From NCBI GenBank assembly GCA_017633865.1, contig JAGBOM010000016.1:1-6487 (forward strand): a stretch of DNA of 6,487 nucleotides, written 5' to 3'. The DNA comes from Opitutales bacterium. GTDB taxonomy: Bacteria; Verrucomicrobiota; Verrucomicrobiia; Opitutales; Intestinicryptomonadaceae. Below are positions 1-4,098 of the stretch, piece after piece; the stretch's first letter is position 1; every line of letters begins with the position of its first letter. The notes below the pieces were generated by a model, which had not been told where the DNA came from, did no database searches, and saw only the letters and a program-made list of their open reading frames with translations. Made by a program: the position numbers and the translations under genes.

Positions 1-1
1 C

Positions 2-472
2 GCAAGCGAAAAGGCGAGGCTTTTGGACCTTTCGGAAGTTGTCGTAGTTGAAGACATCAATCTTGAAACCGGCAAGAAAACGACCACTACAAAATACTTC
101 CCGCCCTACGTCGTAAAGGGCCAGATCGCGACCGTCACCAAGCTTGACGAAAGCCACGAATTGGCAATGATTAACCGCGGCAAAAAAGACCAGCTCGGCC
201 TGCGCCAGAAGATAGACCTTATGCGCGACGGCAAGTTTGTGGCGAACGCGGTTGTTCTCGAAGTTGCCGAAGAGCTTTCCGTAATCTCCATCAACCCGAG
301 AAAGGGCATTCCCGAAACAATCGAAGTAGGCGATATGCTTGAGCTCTTGCCCACTGTCGATTTGGAAAAGAAGGAAGAGGCCGAAGCCCCGAAGGCGGAC
401 GCCCCCGCGGCTGAAGCTCCCAAAGCGGAAGCCGCTCCCAAGGCTGAAGAAGCCGAAGAAGCAGCTGAATAA
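2..472 (+). CDS. C-terminal part of an unrecognised protein with beta-rich domain and Ala/Glu/Pro/Lys tail (5' partial)
   Basis: The reading frame is open from base 2 to the TAA at 470-472. A TTG at 23 could act as a start, but the frame continues upstream without a stop (ASEKAR before it) and no SD precedes the TTG, so I read this as the 3' end of a longer gene entering from the left. About the first 110 residues are rich in short beta-type stretches with two G-K/G-rich turns (GKKDQLGLRQ; a later VGDMLELLP), a pattern seen in small beta-barrel or SH3-like modules. I cannot name a family. From about residue 120 the chain becomes a low-complexity tail with repeated EAPKA-like units, probably disordered. 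No signal peptide or membrane segment is visible, but the N-terminus is missing, so cellular location is unknown. A strong terminator follows the stop directly. The short open frame on the opposite strand is a shadow. Confidence 0.8.
   Translation, partial: ASEKARLLDLSEVVVVEDINLETGKKTTTTKYFPPYVVKGQIATVTKLDESHELAMINRGKKDQLGLRQKIDLMRDGKFVANAVVLEVAEELSVISINPRKGIPETIEVGDMLELLPTVDLEKKEEAEAPKADAPAAEAPKAEAAPKAEEAEEAAE
376..470 (+). repeat. Low-complexity Ala/Glu/Pro/Lys tail-coding repeat
   Basis: The 3' end of the first gene is built of imperfect units coding for EAPKA, DAPAAEAPKA, EAAPKA and EEAEEAAE. The DNA repeats gaagc, gctgaag and cccaa(a/g)gc motifs. It codes for an acidic, probably unstructured tail. 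Such tracts can change length by slippage, so the unit number may vary between strains; that is inference. Confidence 0.6.
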
Positions 473-490
473 GCGAGCTAAAAATAATTT

Positions 491-523
491 AAAAAACCCG
501 CCAAAATTTTGGCGGGTTTTTTT
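491..523 (+). terminator. Rho-independent terminator of the first gene
   Basis: A near-perfect palindrome (AAAAAACCCGCCAAAA followed by its reverse complement) ends in seven T. It begins 18 bases after the stop codon. Because A-tracts precede and T-tracts follow the GC stem, it could also stop transcription coming from the right. Confidence 0.93.
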
Positions 524-603
524 GCGCCCTAAATTTTGCGCACAAAAATAAAAAGAGGGAAGCCGTAGAAGTAAAAATTTAATGCAAAAAAATCGGCAAA
601 GAT

Positions 604-633
604 TTGCTTGATAAAAAAAATGGCCGATGTAAA
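604..633 (+). promoter_or_regulatory. Candidate sigma-70-type promoter for the small lipoprotein gene
   Basis: TTGCTT at 604-609 and TGTAAA at 628-633 are separated by 18 bases. Each matches the consensus at about four of six positions. The predicted start of transcription falls near base 640, almost on the ATG, which would give a leaderless or nearly leaderless mRNA. This fits the absence of any SD in front of the gene. It is suggestive only, because the spacer is A-rich and such matches occur by chance. Confidence 0.35.
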
Positions 634-639
634 TTAAAA

Positions 640-840
640 ATGAATATGAAAAAAATAGCACTTTATATTGCCCTGATTTTGGGGACTATAACGCTCGGCG
701 CATGCCAGGGCCAAATCACAAAGCCGCAAAAACCGACAAGGGATTCCGGCGAAGCGCAGGCAAGGGCAAGCTGGGTGCGCCCGCAGTCATGGGAAGGCGG
801 CTTGCCCGGCATGAGCACAAACGCGCCCAACCAGTACTAA
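640..840 (+). CDS. Small lipoprotein of unknown function (66 aa)
   Basis: The chosen start is ATG 640 (MNMKK); ATG 646 is equally possible. A TTG at 604 extends the frame, but the added residues precede the lysine-rich start of a clear signal peptide, so it is unlikely. The signal peptide has two lysines, a hydrophobic core (IALYIALILGTIT) and a lipobox Leu-Gly-Ala-Cys with the lipidated cysteine at residue 22, so the mature chain of about 45 residues should be anchored in a membrane. The mature part is polar, then has a Trp-containing segment (SWVRPQSWEGGLPGM) and ends in NAPNQY. I recognise no family. The segment with two Trp and the GGLPG turn looks like the conserved core to search with. 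No SD is visible. The gene lies between two terminators and is probably transcribed alone. Confidence 0.78.
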   Translation: MNMKKIALYIALILGTITLGACQGQITKPQKPTRDSGEAQARASWVRPQSWEGGLPGMSTNAPNQY

Positions 841-924
841 TTTAGAGCGCAAAACGCCCTCCGCTTGCGGCCGCATCTCTCTAAAGCGGCATCGTTCGGC
901 GCAAGAGACATACAATAGATTTTC

Positions 925-953
925 AAAAGCCTCTACACCCGCGGAGGCTTTTT
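925..953 (+). terminator. Rho-independent terminator of the small lipoprotein gene
   Basis: The nine-base stem AAAAGCCTC pairs with GAGGCTTTT across a ten-base loop, and a T-rich run follows. It lies about 85 bases after the stop codon. The lipoprotein mRNA would therefore carry a 3' UTR that holds small GC-rich hairpins (for example GCCGC 870-874 with GCGGC 886-890). Confidence 0.82.
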
Positions 954-1107
954 ATTTTTAAACTATTTATAGCCAGCCCAAACCCTTTGCTTCCACCTAC
1001 ACAGAGGGCAGGGCGGCAGCCGCACTTTACAAAAATAAAAGCCCGCGGCAATAATACTTTAGTAAAACGACAAACTCCCCGCAAAAAATAGCGAGGTGAA
1101 AAAGGAC

Positions 1108-1144
1108 AAAAAAATCCGCGCGCCTAAAAACAAGGCAACGCGGA
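1108..1144 (-). terminator. Rho-independent terminator of tRNA-Val
   Basis: On the - strand TCCGCG pairs with CGCGGA, with an inner GCC/GGC pairing, and seven T follow immediately. It starts nine bases after the encoded CCA end of tRNA-Val, so it ends that transcript. Confidence 0.88.
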
Positions 1145-1152
1145 ATAAAAAA

Positions 1153-1229
1153 TGGTGGGAGTAGTCGGATTCGAACCAACGACATCTTGCGTGTGATGCA
1201 AGCGCTCTAACCAACTGAGCTATACCCCC
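1153..1229 (-). tRNA. tRNA-Val (anticodon CAC)
   Basis: A full cloverleaf can be folded on the - strand. The acceptor GGGGGTA pairs with TACTCCC (one G-T pair), the D arm is GCTC...GAGC, the anticodon stem CTTGC/GCAAG encloses the loop ATCACAC, which puts CAC at positions 34-36, and the T arm GTTGG-TTCGAAT-CCGAC is standard. The discriminator is A and the CCA end is encoded (1153-1155). It reads the valine codon GUG. It has its own -10 box upstream and a strong terminator downstream. Confidence 0.95.
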
Positions 1230-1256
1230 GTCAAAAAAATTTTTGATTCTTTGGCG

Positions 1257-1278
1257 CGCGGGTTTTTTAGACCCCGCG
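1257..1278. other. Stem-loop in the leader of tRNA-Val
   Basis: CGCGGG (1257-1262) pairs with CCCGCG (1273-1278) across a ten-base loop, about 28 bases before the mature 5' end of tRNA-Val in transcription direction. No T-run follows on the - strand, so it is not a terminator for this transcript. It may be just a leader hairpin removed by tRNA processing. Confidence 0.4.
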
Positions 1279-1288
1279 TCTAAATCAA

Positions 1289-1319
1289 ATTATAAGCTTG
1301 GGTTTTTATAAAAAGACAA
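1289..1319 (-). promoter_or_regulatory. Probable promoter of tRNA-Val
   Basis: A perfect TATAAT lies on the - strand at 1289-1294. TTGTCT at 1314-1319 lies 19 bases upstream of it; reading TGTCTT instead gives 18. Transcription would start about 50 bases before the tRNA. The -10 box is convincing and the -35 only fair. Confidence 0.6.
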
Positions 1320-1404
1320 CTCTGGCATTGCGCCGCGGTTCTTTCAAGAAAAAAACGCAATAATAAAGCTGTCGGCGTTTTCAAAGCCGATATTTTTTGT
1401 TTGT

Positions 1405-1439
1405 TTGCAAAATTGTTTTTGCGAAATTTTGCAATTTTT
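1405..1439 (+). other. AT-rich stem-loop with T-run between the tRNA genes
   Basis: TTGCAAAATT (1405-1414) pairs with AATTTTGCAA (1425-1434) across a ten-base loop, followed on the + strand by TTTTT. A shorter hairpin, TCGGC 1372-1376 with GCCGA 1386-1390, is also followed by a T-run on the + strand. Both are terminator-like in the + direction, where I see no gene to end. They could stop antisense transcription running against the tRNAs, or be chance in AT-rich DNA. Confidence 0.35.
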
Positions 1440-1468
1440 AGGCGGGGCTTCTGCGGGCGTCAAAAAAG

Positions 1469-1553
1469 TGCTCGAGACGGGACTTGAACCCGTACGGCTG
1501 TTTAAAGCCAGCGGATTTTAAGTCCGCAGCGTCTACCATTCCGCCACTCAAGC
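1469..1553 (-). tRNA. tRNA-Leu (anticodon UAA)
   Basis: The - strand folds into a class II tRNA of 85 bases. The acceptor GCTTGAG pairs with CTCGAGC, the anticodon stem GCGGA/TCCGC encloses CTTAAAA, giving UAA, the long variable arm (TGGCTTTAAACAGCC) forms its own stem, and the T arm is ACGGG-TTCAAGT-CCCGT. The discriminator is A. The genome continues CT rather than CCA, so the 3' end must be added by a CCA-adding enzyme. It reads the leucine codons UUA and UUG. Confidence 0.95.
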
Positions 1554-1566
1554 GTTTTTTTGTTTT

Positions 1567-1580
1567 GCCGCGTTTGCGGC
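1567..1580. other. GC stem-loop just upstream of tRNA-Leu
   Basis: GCCGC-GTTT-GCGGC forms a tight four-base-loop hairpin with flanking T and A runs that can lengthen the stem past a bulged base. It sits 13 bases before the mature 5' end of tRNA-Leu. On the - strand it is not followed by T, so it is not a terminator of the protease gene. A role in leader processing is possible but unproven. Confidence 0.35.
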
Positions 1581-1658
1581 CAAAATTTTTAGCGGGTAAA
1601 ATCGGGAGGCGGCGTTCGGTTTCGCGAAAAAATCGTTCGCTTGCTCCCAGAATTTAGT

Positions 1659-1664
1659 TGTCAA
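1659..1664 (-). promoter_or_regulatory. Isolated TTGACA, possible -35 of tRNA-Leu
   Basis: A perfect TTGACA lies on the - strand about 105 bases before tRNA-Leu. The hexamer 17 bases downstream (AGCGAA) is a poor -10 and no good alternative lies at 16-19, so this is a weak call. If it is not a promoter, tRNA-Leu may depend on read-through from the protease gene. Confidence 0.25.
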
Positions 1665-1733
1665 GTATTTTACCTGCCGCCGCAAAACGCAAGAATTTTC
1701 TTGGGGGAAGGGGGATTTTTTTAAGAAGCAATT

Positions 1734-1792
1734 CCGCAAAAAAAATAACGGCAAAAAATATCCGCAAAAAAATATAGGCGAAAGAAAATATA
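1734..1792. repeat. Four degenerate A/T-tract units after the protease gene
   Basis: Four adjacent units of 13-16 bases each begin with a short GC motif (CCGC, CGGC, CCGC, GGCG) and end in an A-run plus TA(TA). Starts are at about 1734, 1749, 1762 and 1777. On the - strand each reads as a TAT-run of T ending in GC. The units differ from each other, so this is an imperfect array. The - strand T-runs lie just behind the protease stop codon, where no ordinary terminator hairpin is visible. Confidence 0.5.
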
Positions 1793-1801
1793 GTTGGCGG
1801 G

Positions 1802-3208
1802 CTAATTTAGCGTGTCGGAATTTAAGAGCGTTTCAAAATCGGCCTTGCGGCGGGAGAACTCTTTTATGAGGCGGTTTTCGGTTTCCTTAAAGGCGGGGTT
1901 CAGGCGTTTTGCCTTAAGGCTCGCGATTTCGTAGGACATGAGTCTCGACATGCTTTTGCAATACTCGGCGAGAACCTTTTTCTTGAGCGCGGCCGACGCG
2001 TACTTTGCGCGGTTTGCGCCGCTTATTCTTGCGATTGCGATTTTTTCAAAGTCGGGGTAGCCCGCGCCGCTTGGCAGGGCTTCGTTCTTTTCGAAGTATG
2101 AAATTGTGTAGAGCTTTTTGGCGTACTGTTTTAGGATGGCGACTTCCTTTGCGATTTCGTCAAGGGGTAGGGCGCGCCAGTCTTGTACGGAGTCTATGCG
2201 CTGGGCGAAGTAGCGTATGCTTGTTTTGATTGCGGAGTTTGAGAACCGGTTGCTGTGCTTTGAGACGATGTTGTCTTTGTCGCGTATGATTACGTGCGAG
2301 ATTACTCCTATAATTTTGCCGCTTTTTATGTGGTAGAGCGGGCTGCCGCTGTTGCCCTGGTAGAAGGGGCAGTCAACCTCGATTTTGTCGGGGCCTATCG
2401 CGACGATTTTTCCGGCGGTTTTAAGGAGCACGCCGCCGCCTTCGCCGTTGCCGCAGACTATTATTTTATCGCCCGCCGAAACCCCTTCGAGGTTTTTCGC
2501 AACCGGCAGGGCGCAGGCGCCTTTCGGGATGTCGTTTATGGGGATTATGTAGATGTCTTTATCCTTCGCGATAAAGCCCTTGTTTGGCACGCCGAACGAG
2601 ATGCCGTCCTTCGTCTTGAAGCTCAGCTTTGTTTCGTTTGAAACGACGTGGAAGTTTGTCACGACAAAATTTTTATTTGAGATGTTCGCGATGAAGGCGC
2701 TTGCCGCCCCCCCGTTTTCGTCGTCGACAATGAGGGCGCCGTCGGAGGCGTCGAAAGTTTCGCCGTCGATTTTTACGGGCATGGCCTTCGGGGTTGTGTC
2801 GGCCTTGCTGTTTTGGGACGAGGCTTCAACCTTTTTTGGGGGCGAGAATTTTGACACGTATTCGCGGTTTGTGTACTGCGCGATTTTTTCGAGCTTGTCC
2901 TCGGTGTCTTTGAGGTACGACTCCAATACGTCGGCGAGCTCCCTTAGGTCGGCGTCGAGAGAGTTGATTTCGCCTACGGTGAGGGCGTCTATGTCTTTTT
3001 TCGCGGCCTTGCCGCCGTTTAGAGCCTCGTCGAGGGCGGCTTTGATTCTTTTAATCGAGCTTTTAAAGCCCGCCGACTGCCCCGCTGCGGGAGAGTCCGC
3101 GCCGTCTTTTTCCAGAATTTTCGGGGCTTCAAATTCAAGGCTTAAGGCTTGCGCGCACGCGGGGGCAAGCGCAAGGCAAATAGCGGTTATAAAATTTGTC
3201 GGCCTCAT
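1802..3208 (-). CDS. Secreted trypsin-like serine protease with N-terminal coiled coil (468 aa)
   Basis: The start is ATG 3208. The 15-codon longer frame begins with TTG inside the -35 box, while ATG 3208 has an AGAAG-type SD and is followed by a typical signal peptide (MRPTNFITAICLALAPACA) with a probable SPase I cut after Ala-Gln-Ala near residue 21. Residues about 45-115 are charged and helical, likely coiled coil. A low-complexity linker (about 122-145) leads to a trypsin-like domain at about 150-335, with the triad His187 (TNFHVV), Asp218 (DKDIYII) and Ser287 (GNSGSPL). The last 130 residues are again helical and Lys/Glu-rich. I see no PDZ domain, which separates it from HtrA/DegP. All three catalytic residues are present, so an active periplasmic or extracellular endopeptidase is likely. 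The substrate is unknown. The gene has its own promoter and appears monocistronic. Confidence 0.9.
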   Translation of the reverse strand: MRPTNFITAICLALAPACAQALSLEFEAPKILEKDGADSPAAGQSAGFKSSIKRIKAALDEALNGGKAAKKDIDALTVGEINSLDADLRELADVLESYLKDTEDKLEKIAQYTNREYVSKFSPPKKVEASSQNSKADTTPKAMPVKIDGETFDASDGALIVDDENGGAASAFIANISNKNFVVTNFHVVSNETKLSFKTKDGISFGVPNKGFIAKDKDIYIIPINDIPKGACALPVAKNLEGVSAGDKIIVCGNGEGGGVLLKTAGKIVAIGPDKIEVDCPFYQGNSGSPLYHIKSGKIIGVISHVIIRDKDNIVSKHSNRFSNSAIKTSIRYFAQRIDSVQDWRALPLDEIAKEVAILKQYAKKLYTISYFEKNEALPSGAGYPDFEKIAIARISGANRAKYASAALKKKVLAEYCKSMSRLMSYEIASLKAKRLNPAFKETENRLIKEFSRRKADFETLLNSDTLN

Positions 3209-3223
3209 AAAAAATCTTCTTTT

Positions 3224-3253
3224 AAGGTAAAAAATATTTGGCGGGTTTGTCAA
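3224..3253 (-). promoter_or_regulatory. Probable promoter of the serine protease gene
   Basis: A perfect TTGACA lies on the - strand at 3248-3253. The best -10 at 18 bases is TACCTT (3224-3229), a partial match. Transcription would start about ten bases before the ATG, leaving just room for the SD. The -35 box sits inside an inverted repeat GGGTT-TGTC-AACCC (3243-3256), which could be a binding site for a regulator. Confidence 0.55.
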
Positions 3254-3333
3254 CCCCGTAAAAATTTTCGCGGCGCGGATCTTTTTTTATTGGGACATTT
3301 GGACACGGGGAATTTCGGGGGAGCGAATCGGGG

Positions 3334-3384
3334 GCGCAAAAAAATCCCCGCCGAAAAGCGGAGATTTTTGCGTTTGCGGGGATT
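3334..3384 (-). terminator. Rho-independent terminator of the 158-aa lipoprotein gene
   Basis: On the - strand AATCCCCGC pairs with GCGGGGATT over nine bases. The loop of 24 bases itself contains a GC-rich smaller pairing, and a run of seven T follows. It lies about 40 bases after the stop codon of the lipoprotein gene and separates it from the protease gene. Confidence 0.88.
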
Positions 3385-3421
3385 CTTTTGGGCCCCGCTT
3401 TATTCTTAATTTAAGCGCGGC

Positions 3422-3898
3422 TTAGAAAAGCGACTTCTTGGGGAGCGCTATGCCGTACTTTGTGGCGATTGTCGTAAGCTCCACGAAAGACTGGCGGATT
3501 CCCGCAAAAGCCTTGTCCATATCCGCCGAGTATTTGGGCCATTCGTTCTTGAGGGTTACGATGGCGTTTGTCGGGTCGGAGAGGAAGTTTTTAAGGAAGG
3601 TGTCGATGTCGGCCCTTGCCTTGTCGTAGTTCTGCTCGTACATGCTCTTTTCGATGGCGGCGAACTTCTTCCAAGAGGCGATGTAGTCTTTATAGGCCGC
3701 GGAAAATTCCTTCGGGCAGCCCGCCAAGGGTGTCGTCTCCTCGGAGAGGACGAGGGTGTTTACGCTGCCGACCTGCGCGGGGTACGAAAGCTCGAGGTTA
3801 AGAGCCTTTTGTATCGCCGCCTGTTCGGGGGTAAGCTGGGTTGAAGTGCAGGCGAAAAGCGCGGCGCTCGCCGCGATTGCAAACAGAGTCTTTTTCAT
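3422..3898 (-). CDS. Lipoprotein of unknown function (158 aa)
   Basis: ATG 3898 is preceded at eight bases by AAGGA (3907-3911), the clearest SD in the window. The N-terminus has two lysines, a hydrophobic core and the lipobox Leu-Phe-Ala-Cys with Cys17, so the product should be processed by signal peptidase II; Thr follows the Cys, which in E. coli would favour the outer membrane. The mature part (about 140 residues) looks mostly helical with many Lys, Glu and aromatic residues (DYIASWKKFAAIEKS, EWPKYSADMDKAF) and has a second cysteine at 61. No enzymatic motif or known domain is recognised. It lies between an MFS exporter gene and a secreted protease gene on the same strand, but its own SD, possible promoter and terminator make it look like a single-gene unit. 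Confidence 0.88.
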   Translation of the reverse strand: MKKTLFAIAASAALFACTSTQLTPEQAAIQKALNLELSYPAQVGSVNTLVLSEETTPLAGCPKEFSAAYKDYIASWKKFAAIEKSMYEQNYDKARADIDTFLKNFLSDPTNAIVTLKNEWPKYSADMDKAFAGIRQSFVELTTIATKYGIALPKKSLF

Positions 3899-3906
3899 AT
3901 TTATAA

Positions 3907-3911
3907 TCCTT
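3907..3911 (-). promoter_or_regulatory. Shine-Dalgarno site of the 158-aa lipoprotein gene
   Basis: AAGGA on the - strand, eight bases before ATG 3898, fixes the start codon. Other genes in this window have weak or no SD, so it stands out. Confidence 0.75.
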
Positions 3912-3933
3912 TTGATTTAAGATTGTTGGCTAC

Positions 3934-3962
3934 ATCATTTATAATTCGCGCGATTTTTTCAA
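3934..3962 (-). promoter_or_regulatory. Candidate promoter of the 158-aa lipoprotein gene
   Basis: TTGAAA (3957-3962) and AATGAT (3934-3939) lie 17 bases apart on the - strand. A better -10 like sequence, TATAAA (3938-3943), lies close by but only 13 bases from the same -35. Either gives a leader of about 25-35 bases with the SD inside it. Confidence 0.38.
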
Positions 3963-3974
3963 TATTTTTTCAAT
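3953..3974. repeat. Perfect 11-bp tandem repeat with phased A-tracts
   Basis: ATTTTTTCAAT occurs twice in direct succession with no mismatch. The unit length equals about one helical turn, so the two A/T tracts face the same side of the DNA. A third tract (AAAAATTTTTT, 3983-3993) is two turns further away. It overlaps and lies upstream of the proposed -35 of the lipoprotein gene, where bent DNA or a paired operator could affect transcription. Confidence 0.8.
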
Positions 3975-4072
3975 GGTTTGACAAAAATTTTTTCGGGGCG
4001 GGCTGAAAAAGCCTTTTATTTTGCGGGTTTGCCGCTTAAAAACGCCAAAAGATATTTGTATTCAATGCGGAG

Positions 4073-4096
4073 GCCGCCGAAGTCCGCGTGGGCGGC
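4073..4096. other. GC-rich inverted repeat just after the MFS gene
   Basis: GCCGCC (4073-4078) pairs with GGCGGC (4091-4096), directly behind the MFS stop codon. On the - strand no T-run follows, so it is not a standard Rho-independent terminator, but it could stabilise the 3' end of the ffh-MFS transcript. A second small hairpin lies at about 4000-4015. Confidence 0.4.
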
Positions 4097-4098
4097 TT

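Larger units (their letters stand above)
841..1152. other. Gene-free spacer between convergent transcription units
   Basis: About 310 bases lie between the small lipoprotein gene and tRNA-Val. They contain the terminator of the lipoprotein gene (+ strand) and the terminator of tRNA-Val (- strand). Between the two, roughly 954-1107, I see nothing I can support: no long frame, no convincing SD-start pair and no conserved RNA shape. Confidence 0.7.

Noticed and set aside
339..551. 70-codon frame on the + strand over the end of the first gene
   Set aside because: It is the +1 reading of the Ala/Glu/Pro/Lys repeat and runs through the terminator; its Pro/Lys/Arg composition is an artefact.
841..924. 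Possible structured small RNA after the 66-aa lipoprotein gene
   Set aside because: The hairpins CCGC-TT-GCGG and GCCGC/GCGGC compete for the same bases and have stems of only four or five pairs. Without comparison this is no better than a 3' UTR.
1096..1164. 22-codon GTG frame on the + strand, Lys/Arg-rich (VKKDKKIRAPKNK...)
   Set aside because: The GAGG in front touches the GTG, leaving no room for ribosome binding. The frame overlaps the tRNA-Val terminator and the tRNA 3' end, and its Lys richness comes from A-runs.
1548..1754. 68-codon frame on the - strand between the protease gene and tRNA-Leu
   Set aside because: It runs into the 5' end of tRNA-Leu, has no SD, and covers AT-rich spacer with a hairpin and a possible -35 box.
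2553..3230. Open frame of 225 codons on the + strand opposite the protease gene
   Set aside because: The antisense frame has signal peptide, catalytic triad and regulatory sites; this one shows no motif and a shadow composition.
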